Shown here: positions 18,501 through 30,091 of the stretch, in pieces
Layout of the letters: each line of letters begins with the position of its first letter
Numbering within the stretch: the first letter of the stretch is position 1
Assembly (NCBI RefSeq): GCF_013426205.1
Contig: NC_089422.1
Location: 9,327,001 to 9,391,000, forward strand
Direction: 5' to 3'
Length of the DNA: 64,000 nt
Source of the DNA: Metarhizium brunneum
Taxonomy: Eukaryota; Ascomycota; Sordariomycetes; Hypocreales; Clavicipitaceae
Program-made: the position numbers and the translations under genes
The notes under the pieces: model-generated
Seen by the model: the letters and a program-made list of their open reading frames with translations, nothing else
Databases searched by the model: none
Told to the model about the DNA's origin: nothing

Positions 18501-21500
18501 TCCGGTTAAAAAGTTACATTATAGCAAGCATGACATGGCCAGAGCGGACCATCCCTGTAGTTCTAAATTGCCGGTTACGACGCTGCATTTGCCGGCTTTC
18601 ATGGCTGACCCCAATGACGATGAGACTCATTTTCCGCTCAAATACTACCGCGAAACCTGCTCTCAGAGGATGGGCCTCACCTGAGTCTCGTCGTGGCATC
18701 GTTCGATGATGCGACTTCAGTCCCTTCACGGTAGCCGCACCTGCCATGCGACGCGGCAGGCTTCGGCGAGTTATTCCAAGCCTGGTCCTTGAATTTTGTA
18801 GCCAGCACCATGAGGGGTCTGATTCCGTGCGACAAGGACATGGAGTCCAGAAGCAAAGGCGACATTCTTACCGCATTGCGGGCGAATATGACTGCTGCCG
18901 ACCTGCCAAACGGGTCTAACAGACTCCTTCATCTAGCCATTGCTCTTGGTTAGAGTAGAAATGGCCAGACTGCTTCTCCCCAACAGGCCATCCATCGCCA
19001 ACGCGGTTACATGTAGACTTGGCAGCGTCCTACGTCCTGCCCAGACCATCATCGCCAACCGCTCAGCCATGTGGCAATGCAGGCTCGGCAGTTTTCTACA
19101 GAGTTTCGTTCGAGCGAGCTGATTAAAGCGTACCAGGCTCTACAGTGTGGAGAAAGTCACCAGATTGGATGTTACCCTTATTTGGAAATGCGACGATGCG
19201 TCTAGTCGCCTGCTTAAACTGGTCAAGAGCCCACTCGTTCCGTCTTGACCCTTTCGCGGCTCGTAATACACCTGCCACTTTATACAATTGTAACGGAGCC
19301 TGGCCATCCTAACCCTCAATCATGGAAATTTGGTCTATTATCGACACCCGTCTATATACCTACGTCATGTGGGAATATCGCGCAGCGAGTTGTTGGGAAG
19401 CACATTGCAGAATGGCAACAGGGTAGGTTGCCTGACCACCGGCTGTGTCAAAAACAACCACAATGACGACCTGCCGCCTAAACTTGAAACTTTTACAAGT
19501 CCCTCCAAAAAAAGGGGCATATTCTAGACTCGATTAAGCCCTATCCGGCAGAGAGCTGTACAAGACGTAAAAGAAATTGATATTCAAGCACAACCAGCAG
19601 AGGCACCACGCAGCTCACCCCATACAACCCCGGGCAACACAACAGCCGGGAATATAGAACCCTTGCCCTTGGACGTTGCAGGGAGTAGTACACATCGTCG
19701 TCTCAATCATTTCCCCGTGGTCCATGTGCGCTGGCGGTAGTAATCCCAGAAGCCCGGTTTGCTCGGGACTGGCCGCATGGGTGTTCCCTGCAAAAGTACC
19801 CGCCTCCGCCTCGCTCAAGAGTCTTGACAACGCCTCCTTGGCAAAGGTGGCATGATGGTGCCCATCTACCAAGGTGCTAACGTAGAAACAAGCAGGTAGA
19901 CTAGTCGTGTCGTCGCAGATTGCGCCGCCGAGCCATCACGTCCCCGGTCGACCGACTCGGACGGGAATGGGAGACCATACGGCCCGCTGATGCCATTTTC
20001 TCGGAGCAACGGCAGGTGTCTAAGTCCGGGGGCTCAATTTCCGTAAAGCGCCCTGAATCGAGGCAGATTGGATATAGAGCATCATCTTATGATGTCGGCC
20101 GCATTTGAAACAATCTACTATACGAGAGCGGATCTCCGGGCGATGAGGCCTCCACTGGAAATGCCATCAGGACGTGTATGTCTTGTATGATACGAGCCGA
20201 AGCGTGCATGGATGCTTGGCATGAACCTGCCGCCCTGTACGAACTAAGTACAGATCCGTTCGGCAGTTTTCAAAGAACCAATGCCACGGTTTGACAGGTG
20301 TACAAGACGTGCCGAATTACTCGAACCGAGGCGACTGTTGCATATACACGACGAGATGCAGCGTCCTTGGGCATCACGCCTTCGAACTCCAAACTTGACA
20401 TTTATCAACATGCTCACAGCTTCTAAACGAATCCAACCACTGAGATACTGAAGTAGCATCACAGTTACACATCTCAACTGAGCTGTCCCGTGCTATTTGA
20501 CAAGGGTTTGGAGGAAACCCCAAGACGTTCATGGCCTCGCAGATTGCGTAAGCACATCGGCAGATGCGCAGAGGCCACATGAATGGTTCTGGAAGACTTG
20601 GTTGTTTGGGCGCTTTTCTCGGCTACGGCAGTTGCCAAGACTCCATGGGCGTGTAAAGATACATCGGCTAAACGGCTACCCCTGCATTGGCTGTTCGTCT
20701 CGTCACAAAGAGTCGTTCGAGGCCGCGGCATCTTCCCTGCAAAGTATGTGGTTCAAGCAGAGATATGTACACTGAGGGGCATCACGTTCTGTATCTTTCC
20801 TGTGCCAAGCCTACAAATCGGGCAAGTCGACGAGTGATGTGACTGCCGTACTTGGGTAGATTGGAATCCCCCCTGTCGGCGCAATGCAAACAGTTCATGC
20901 GCCTGCAGCTTGCGTTCGTACGAGGAAGCTTGACAGCACATGGCTGTCACTGACTTGAGCAGAATTCATGAACCCTGTGGATACAGGGTTAATAATACAA
21001 ATGGCGCTCTTTGATCTGGTCAAGCATATCATCCTAGCTCACAAATCTGTCTTTATTCACATGATCGCGGTGGTTACGGCTCTGTATACGGAGTAGAAAT
21101 TAGCAAGAGGAGTCATCCAGTAAAATGCAGACGGAGCGTCTGATTTTCCCCAGCGAAACCAAAAAGTCTTGCAGGGCGTCGATTTAGTCTAGAGAAGGTA
21201 CATTGCATAACGCTCCGTAATGGCAAAGTGGCGAGGTGGAGGAAAGGGCCATTCAAGCACAAAGTAGGATAGCAAGTAGGGACCGATTGCCTCTGGATTT
21301 GAATAAAACATCTGTCCTGTATGTGCGTGCTAGGTTGAGACCAGGCAGATAGGTACATACGCGATAGTTGATCTCGCATCATGTTTAACAGCAATCCAAA
21401 CATCGCTCCTTGGCGTTCAATTTTTGCATTAATGACCATGCAACGAGTGACATTCGGTCCTCCTCGGATACCTTTCAGTGGAGTGGTTGATCGCATGATA

Positions 21501-21774
21501 GCCGACGGAATCTTGTCAAGATTGGAAGTTCGATACGTTGCCAGACAGCGCCTCTACCACGGTAGCCTTTTTGTACCCAAACAGACAGTTTGGGAGAGAT
21601 TGATTTTGCAGCAGCGGACGGGTCATGATTGCCCTCGTCTTCGCCACACGGTTTGATGCGTAGAATGTCCAGCGCAGGCGTCTTATTCACCGAGATCATG
21701 CCGCGTTAAATTTGAGCATCATCAGCATGAAATCATGCTCGTTGGTGCAATGTGGGTGCTGCGCCATTCTGTGC
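15590..21774. other. Gene-poor stretch, AT-rich in its first part
   Basis: About 6.2 kb without a supportable gene. From 15.6 to about 18.4 kb the DNA is distinctly AT-rich (many TA/TTA/ATA steps, roughly 40% GC in lines I counted) with only short chance frames. From 18.4 kb composition returns to about 50% GC, but reading frames remain short and stop-rich on both strands. A faint ankyrin-like echo lies at 18.84-19.12 kb (see findings). No transposase, reverse transcriptase or terminal repeat was recognised. Confidence 0.5.
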
Positions 21775-22672
21775 TTAAACGCACGTTTCAAGCATCTTAT
21801 CCAAAACTCCTTTCAGAGAGTCGTTTTCCAGAGCCGCAGCAACCCTCTCCTTGTCGGCAAGCTGTTTGTTCACCTGGTCATCTTGGCTGTGGGTATTTTC
21901 TCTGCAAAGGACGTCGACGCGGTAGTTTGGTGGCAAGCACTGTTCCAGTCGAACCCTGACGCCAAGCCCCAAGACTGTGGCGAGCGAACAATGCGTGACA
22001 GTAGGGGTAATTTCAACCGTCACTTGGACGATGGTGTTGGCATCGGGTACGCCAAGGGCTGGAGAAGGAGTGATGTGGATGTCGTCTATGTTGACGATGG
22101 AGAGCTGCCCTAGTGAAACGGGGTGCTCAGGATCCGAAATGGTGGCAATCAAGTCTATAAGTTTCAGTTGCAAAACATCATGTTAGTGACTTGCAGGCTA
22201 GTACAGAATGGGCAATCATAAGCGCAGCAAACTGATGGTAAAACGGCAGCGCATTTCCTTTGCCTATGGCAGAAGACAAAACAAAGACGACACATCCATG
22301 TTCAATTGCCGCGCCTAATGCCGAGACGGCAACAAGATTTGCGGGCAACATCCACCCAGGGTTGACCATATGGGGCATTTTCATGCAAGAATAGCATCAT
22401 TTCACGAAGCGGCATAGAGGAGACGCACCGTAAATCTCCTGCTCGTCAATGGGTTCCGGGGCATATTGATCATGGTTCACGGCGTCATCGCCGCGGGGCC
22501 ATACCACCCCGTTATCGCAACATGGCTGCGATAGGAAGGCTGGCTTGGACAAGATGATGTCAGAATACCTGCTGTCCGGTCCGTGGCGATGAGCGGCCTT
22601 CTTCTGGCGAGTCGGTAGCTGTGAGGCGCTCAAAATGGTAGGATTCGCATTATCCAGCGCGGCAGGGGCCAT
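21775..22672 (-). CDS. CIA2: CIAO2/MIP18-family cytosolic Fe-S targeting protein
   Basis: Two exons, 22672-22429 and 22154-21775, with a 274-nt intron (GTGCGT donor, ATAG acceptor). The splice restores EPIDEQEIY-DLIATISDPEHP exactly, giving 207 residues. Family landmarks are the DLI..I.DPEHP motif (about 82-93), the ITPTVTHCSLATV segment with the conserved reactive Cys at about residue 137, LPPNYRVDV, and the C-terminal VNKQLADKERVAAALEN. In yeast and animals this family, with CIA1/CIAO1 and MMS19, delivers iron-sulphur clusters to cytosolic and nuclear enzymes such as DNA polymerases. The N-terminal 70 residues are a fungal low-complexity extension. All core residues look intact, so it is probably functional. 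It lies alone in a gene-poor region, and its intron is longer than nearly all others here. It may be the single copy or a relocated paralogue; the window cannot tell. Confidence 0.88.
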
Positions 22673-25600
22673 GATGTGCGAGGAATGTGAAGAAGGTTGT
22701 CTCGCTCAAGACGGGAGTTGTCACAGGATGCCCTTCCTCGATTCGATCCAGCCGAGTCGACCAAGCGGGTTGCAGGTGGCACGAGGCACGAGGCAGGGCG
22801 CAGGAGCTAGAGAGGCGGCGACGGGGAGAAGGCAAATGATTGTCAATGCGAAGTGCAATGGCCGTGATGGAGTTTGGCCCCGTCTTTGGAAGGATCAAGT
22901 CCAGTCCTGCACGAGTGCACGATGTCGACGTTGGCTTGTGCGGTGCATTCGAGTGGCAACGGCGGATCTCGCGCGAAAGCATTTGCGCGAACTGGAGCTG
23001 TCGAATGAGGTGGCAGTGGACCCCAACACGCGATAAGGTCCTCCCAACTGCGCGTTGGGTACCCGTGACCAGGGGCCACGTGGAGTCACCCGCGCAGACC
23101 GGGTATCACGTTACCTGCGAGAGAAGCAAGGTACTTGTTTGGATACGGAATTCGGAGCACGGGAAGGGCCTTGATAAACCCAGCACCAGGGTATTTACTA
23201 GGAGCTAGCTACCCTGTATGTGGGCTTCAATCTGAGTCAAAACCAACGTGCCATGCCATGCTCCGGTCGGCATAATTGCATCGAGTTATAAGCCAAGACA
23301 ACTAGCTATTAATACTATTCCGTACTATGCACCTATCGCTTTCAAGATCCACGATGCATTGGCCAGCGAAATGGAGACTCACGGTCGGGCATGGATTACG
23401 AGAGCGGGTCATGGGTGAGGTTTCGAGACGGGGAATTCGGGCCGGCATTTTCAATACTACTTAGGTATGTTGATAGGATGTGGAAACCAAGCAGTTGAAA
23501 GCTGAAGCACGGTGCTCGGTATGCCCCGAGACATATTAAGTACTACTGCGTGCTGACTGCATGCTTATGTATGTGTGTGCGCATGTATGTGCGTATACTA
23601 GAGTATGAGAATAACTAGTACTTAGACCAGACTACCAGACTACCGCCTTGGTGGCTTTGACAAAGGTGAGGAAATTTCGCAAATTGGTGTACACGGGCCC
23701 CAGTGAGCAGAGAGGCCAATTGCCAAGTACCTAATGTAAGTAGCAGTGACTGTTGAATCCCATGGAGGCGGAGCGCGTACGGAGTACCCAGTACCTATCG
23801 TACCATGGGTGCTCCGTAATTGAGGGCAGTTCTCCTCGGCGGCGGTTTCTATGTTGGTTCGTTCCTTCCACAATCCACCTGCCTTCCTTGGTGCTTCCAT
23901 TTGCATGGGAACATGGGTCAACGCTTCAGCTGGCTGGCCCGTCAAACACTGTCACGTCGGTGAACGCGATAAAATGGTTCAGAACAGCTTCATTCGCATG
24001 AATACTACATGCAAGTGTCATGCATAGGCCTGCAGGTGTCACTGAATACTCACACGCGTGCGTGGATCATCCTGTTCCCAGCTTGCTTGTTGTATCTGTC
24101 CCTATTCCCCTTCTCAATGCTGTTAACCCTTGAATTCTGTGCGTCTCGCTCGCTCGCCAATGCCACACACAGCTGATTGGCCGAGGGCCTCGAGACGAAG
24201 TCAAGGAAGGCACTGATGATTCCAAGTACGAAGATGTCGCCGAGTTTTGAACCGCCCACTAGGTGATGTGCCTCCACCGAACCTTGCCTGGATGCCTCGG
24301 TGTAGCGTGCTGATCATCATAGAATATTCCTAAGGAACGAGTCACGTCTAATTACCACCCGCCGCCCCTCACGGCGTCCATACTCTCGTTCATCCAATCG
24401 ATCACAACCACGAACGCTCCGAAACGAGAGCACAGGCGGCAATCTTGACAACCCCCCATCGAGATGGGCTCTAATCCGCATTCGGCTACCGAAGCAGCAG
24501 GCAGATTGGCAGAATAAATTTTGTTACAAAGCCGGTTCGAGGCTCCTACAGGCAATGAAAAATGCCTTGAAAATGGATTAGTACTCCCGAATCTGCACGT
24601 CTGTCAGCCTGGAAATGAACCCCTTGTCTGCTGATGAACCAACCCTCCTGGGGCGGGCGCTTCATGCGGTTGCCACATGGTGGGGACATCGCTTGTCCAC
24701 AAGTGAGAGATTACAAAGAGTCCACAAGAAGCCACCATGCTTGGACGGTTGGACGGCGGGATTTGCTCTGCCAGAAAGGGGTGTGCTCCCTAAAGAACTT
24801 GCGAACGCCATATTCTGCACCATGGGAGACACAACTGGTAGGGTTCTGGAAGGCGGTGTTGGTAAGCCTCAAGTGCTGCCAGGCAGGTAGCCATCCAAGA
24901 CAACTGTCTTGGTGATCCACCGGCTCGCACCCCTGCCCTATCGGCCGAATGTTGGCGTCACCGCCTTCATTCCCGATACTACGCGATAAAACCAATGGAG
25001 GATTTTGCTACTACAGCCCGAAGTCCTTTCTCGAAAGGGCACAAACCCAACGAGTCGGGCTGTTGCTCCTAGGTATAACTTCTTGTATGGTTCCATAGGT
25101 TAGAGGCCCATCGTTGCACCTCGAATACACCGGTGACAAGAGCTGTTGGTGATAAATAGCAGTCAACTTCCCTAGGCGCCCGATGGCGTTCGCGGGTTTA
25201 CATAAGGGCGAGACCTCGCCAGTATTGCATTAAACCCTACCCTGCTGTTCTCTCCCACAGCGACGTCTTTGGTTCTTTGACTGCCGGGAAGTGCCGCAAC
25301 TTGTCCGCTCCATCTAACTAATATCAGGGACATACTGCTAACTAACATGCAGCCGCCTGACAAAAGATCCCTGATTTTGAGTCCACCACCGACCAGCAAC
25401 TCAGCGCCCGCAAGCCCGCAAGCCTGGTAACGTGTTTACCAGGATGTTCCATCAATGGAGGTACGTCACTTCAAATGCGGCTGCCCGCTAAAGAGCTTCC
25501 TAACGCCACTTTACTAATGGCGAGGGGCATCATTAGTTCATTTTCTTGAATCAGGTGTCGACGCCCTGAAAAAAGAACAAACCCACGAGGACGTCCGGCA

Positions 25601-28600
25601 AAGCAATCCCAATCACAAAGTACGTTGGCGGATAACTGACAGACCATACCCATGCCTCCCTGCTAGCTGTCCTCTACCCAAGGTACTCCGCTGAGCGGCT
25701 GGAATTAGTCAACCACTAGGATTTCCTGAGCTTGTCAACCTTGAAGCCTCGGCAAGGCGATGGGCAACATGGGTCCAATGCAAAGTCCTTAGTATCCTCC
25801 GCATTTCGTTGCAAGTGTTGGCATGTGATATGACGCGCAATGCCACTGACTGATGGTCAGATGATTGATTCGACACCCCAAACACCAGATTTCAAGAAAC
25901 ATGGGGTAAGATTTTCCTAGTTCGCTGGCAACGAGAATAAATGTTGTGTGAGCTTCCTAGGCTGGAGTCGGCTTCTGCTGAAATCATCGGGTCGGATTGT
26001 AGGACCCGAAACACACATTAGTTTAGCGATGGGACCTAGCGCATGTTCTAGCACGGCAACCCACGAGCGCGCGCATCTTCGCGTCTAACAGCCGAGGAAC
26101 CTCTAAATGCAGATCGAACAGTTGGCCTACGTCCTGTTGTGGGAGATATTACTTTCCCTCGGGCCCGTGTCGAAAAGTCAGCTCTGCAGAACATTTCAGG
26201 TGGCTCGGTCGTTTATCGGCCAGACGTTGAATGGCGGGATGGCAACCACAAGGTTCTTCTTCCCGTGCGCAATGTGTCCCCACGGCTCGTCTCGGGGTTC
26301 ACAAACAAGCAGCGGGCTCTTGGAGTAGTTCTCACGCCTTTTAACGTTGCCCAAACCCCATGTGCCTGAAACCGAAGCACAACAGGTTGGCTAGTCTGTA
26401 ATCAGTGAAGCTAAAGATTCCTACAGCATGTCGGCGGCGTGTGTACAACTCCGTACGGCTCCATCTTGTTCTGCAACTGCTGCCTGGGGGTCATGGACTC
26501 ATGGCAGCGCGCCATTACCATCAAAGACACGCAATCATTGGAATCCCCACCAGCCCCCCAGATAAATCTCGTGTTCGCAATGGCACAAGCGAAGCGATCC
26601 CGCTCCATGCTTGCTGGCAGGATCAACATGGTCATCATAATGCCTTGAAAGCACACGAGTATCCCTTGTATTCATGGACGATATCCTTGGAACCAATACA
26701 GTAAGCAATGACAAGTGCCTTTCCAAATGAATGGTACCACCGAGCCCTAACCCGCCAACCATGGAGAGAGAAATGCAAACCATGAACGTCTCACTACATT
26801 GACATACAACGTTTTAAAGTATCACAGGATGGCCGGAATGGTGGAACTCACAAAGCGCAGGTTCGCACTCCGGGATAGCCTAAGCCGCCTGGCATCTTGG
26901 ACGATCTAGTCAGCACCCAAGAGCGCCACTACGCAAGCCACTGCAACGCCAGTCGTCTTCCGTTCAACTTGCTTCCCGACTAGAAGAGAAAAGAATGATG
27001 AGCATGACTGGCAATGACAATACGAGTGGAATAGTCCACGGACGTCCGTACTGCTCAACGAACTCGCAATGACATGATTGCATCAGCCAAAACTCGACGG
27101 CGAGCGGTCAGGGAGATTGCGTGCCATTTATCCAGGTACAGTTCTGGAAGCGGCCAAACCAATTGCTGAGCGAGATTCATATCAAACAAAGGCTGTGGCA
27201 TGGATGGCCACAATGGCGCTACCACTATTGCGGCAAATGTTGTCACATGCTTGCAACAATGACACTGGCAAGATTGCTGAAGTTAGCACTCTTTTAGCGA
27301 ACAGGGGGTGGATGGGAAACATGAAGCCCTTGTAAAGTCAAAAGTCCTGTGCCCCAACACAGGAACATCAACCAGAGTCTTTTCTGGCTGCGCTTCTAGG
27401 CGTTTTCCCCCGCACGCTAGTTTACGATGACGGCGGCCTGTCAGAAGATATGGCAGAGTGACCCCAGACATCCAAGTCTGGAGTCGTTTTGTCAGCGGGG
27501 AAAGAGTGCATTAATTAATCTTCACATGCAACCCACCCGCCAGTTCGGGCAGACCAGACCAGAGATAACGACTTCGACCTCGGACTGAGCTAGCTCAGAT
27601 AGCCATGGCATGAACATGTTCAACCATGAGGCTCTACCCGATGCAAATCATCGTGTCCTTTTTTGTTTAAATCAACCCCTCAAACACGAGATGGACCACA
27701 AATGACTTTTATTTGTGGAATTATGGCAGCGTCTTTGTAGCTGGGCAGCAGCAATCGCGGTATGCAGTAGACGACGGGGATAGTTGGAGGACGTTGCTTT
27801 TATGTATTACGCCACACCAACAGCCTCAAACGCCTGGTGAGGTGAGAAGTCCCTGTTTGACAGATGCTTTGCGCCTTGCCCCCGTGCTTCATCTGGTCTA
27901 AATCTCATACAATGCTGGCATAAGATGAACTAAAACTAACTGCGTTTGTAGTCCTCGGCACTAATAGTCTGAATCATCAGTTTCAGCCTCCATCAAGGGT
28001 ATAGCGGCAGCGAGGCCTCTCAATGCGCAGTAGGATCTTGCCCATGGATGACTAGTTTAACCACATGCAAGGCAAACCATGTCATGATTGAGGACTCCAC
28101 ACCAAGACAGCGCGGTACCCCAAAGTGGACTGTTGTAGCCAAGGCCAACACCCAAGCTCTCGGGGTGTTGGCAGGCAAGCGTCCTGGGTGCAATATAATA
28201 AATAAGCTTCGACCCTCGTCAATACGATCGCCGACAAGACGTCTGCGTTCTCGTTCCGCCATCCCTGCCGAGTCATCCTGAGTTGCTACAGATGAGGGCC
28301 AATGGCTCATTTCCGCCAACTCAATAGCTTGCATGGCAAATATAGCTACCCCTGCAACAGGTCAATACTGTGCGCCTCTGGCCACAGCAAAGAATAAATA
28401 CACTGTTTCAGCCATGCTTGGTTTACAGGATGCAAGACTGGCAAAGAGAGTCGGTGTGCTGCGCGACATTTGCGGGAGGGAAGGATGCATATAATACATT
28501 GTGTACAAGGACGCGACCCGGTTTCTCCGGGACGGTCAATGGCATGTTATACGCTGCATGTAACACCAAGGCTCTTGCGAAAGCAACACAATGGGAGGCT

Positions 28601-30091
28601 CCAAGAGCACGCACGTGCCAATCCGTGACGTTTGGAATACTCTGGAAGCCGACATGGTGACGGGCCAATGCCCCCGTACTCCGGAGGAGGCAGATACTAC
28701 ATGTACGAACATGATGATGATTGCCTTCCAGAACAAGACTTTTGCTGAGAGCCGGCAGGTACCGACAAAGGTCTTGCAGTAGTATTCATGGATGTCACCC
28801 CTTGGATCTCCTATTGTGCCCACAACGCCAAGGTCGCTACCGGCCCACCACCTTTTGGTATCCAAACATGGCGCCCACACGGCCAGGACACCCGTCCACG
28901 CAGTACATTGTACATACCTTATCCCTGACAGGAGTCCTGCAAGCACTCCAGTGCAGCTAGTGGATTGACAGAAGCAGGAGTTGCCGTCAGACTCCAAAGT
29001 GGATGGGCTAGTTGGCTAGCGAGCAAGGGCAGGTTCGGATCCAGCACCAGACAACGCTAGACACGAAGATGATCCTGACCCGAAAAGGCCATGAATTGAA
29101 CGGCATAACATAACCCTATTCGCTGATCCTACAGCGCGGCCGATAACCCGGCGAGCCCCCCTGTGACACCAGAGGCCAGGCAGGCCGTCGTTGTCCCCAG
29201 CGTCGACATAAATGGTGGCCATGCAGCAGCCAACTTGGGCCAACAAGACAGAGCAACAAAGCAGGAGACCATTCATGACCCGTTTCAGACTCATCAGCCT
29301 CAGCTCGTGCCTTGGCCAGCAGCGAGCACTCCCAACTGGGGAAGCAATGAGCCTGTTCAAGCTTCCTGGCTTCCATGTTTCCCGGTTGCAGGTTGCAGGT
29401 TGCAGGCCACGACCTCCTGTCGACCTCGACCGACGCTGCGGACTGGACGCACCCCCCCATGGAGCTATCCCATCTACCCCCGAGGCAAGACAGTCTCCCT
29501 CTCGACTAATAATAAGTCAGGCCCGCTAGCCGAGCCCTGGCCAGGCTTGCATCACTTGGTTCTTCAAGCGCGTTGCTCGCAAACGCCCTCGCCCCTCATC
29601 CGAGACGACGCCGACCAATCCGGCGCGGCGCCGACTTGTCCACACTTGCTGAAGCCGACTGGCAGATCTGGGATCCAGAAAAAACCCACCCTTGGCCCTC
29701 CTGATGCCCACGTCCCTGTCCCAGCGGATAGTTGTACTAGTATGGACGACTTGACTGCTTTGTCTGTGCCGGCCTCCAGCCCAGCCGTCCTTATAACTGC
29801 CATGGCGGCTGTCTCCCCCACATCTTGGACGGTGGACGTGACTGTCGAGGTTGTTGCGGCCGCCTCATCTCCCCTGCTCACCAAGCGACCAGATGCTCGT
29901 TGTGTCGGCTTCATGTCGACGGCCAGGCTCCCTCACCTCTTCCCGACACCCCGAGGCTTTGGCAGCCGTAATTATACCAGTACCGCCGCCGTCGCTGCCG
30001 TAGACGCTTCTCCTCGATAGCAGAGCCCAGCGCCTCTGTCCCTGGGGCCGTTGCGCGACCTCGTCCTCGTCCTCGGAGTCCGCCGCCAGCA
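22673..30091. other. Gene-poor stretch upstream of the first Zn2Cys6 regulator
   Basis: About 7.4 kb with no gene I can support. Short frames occur on all strands but none shows a domain, a signal peptide or a splice-consistent extension. 23.2-23.8 kb holds copies of the TACGGAGTA-type motif. 29.0-30.1 kb becomes C/T-rich with a long stop-free plus frame (29163-30020) of low-complexity composition; I read this as promoter and 5' leader of the regulator gene starting at 30092. Confidence 0.45.
29384..29404. repeat. Tandem GGTTGCA, three copies
   Basis: Three exact head-to-tail copies of the heptamer, about 700 bases upstream of the regulator start. Small tandem expansion in a probable promoter. 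Confidence 0.6.

Noticed and set aside
19615..19872. 85-residue minus-strand frame ending in a cysteine-rich tail
   Set aside because: No ATG in frame and no consistent upstream exon; kept only as a curiosity.
29163..30020. 285-residue plus-strand frame
   Set aside because: Low-complexity Pro/Ser/Thr composition with all frames similarly open; fits a C/T-rich promoter and leader of the regulator.
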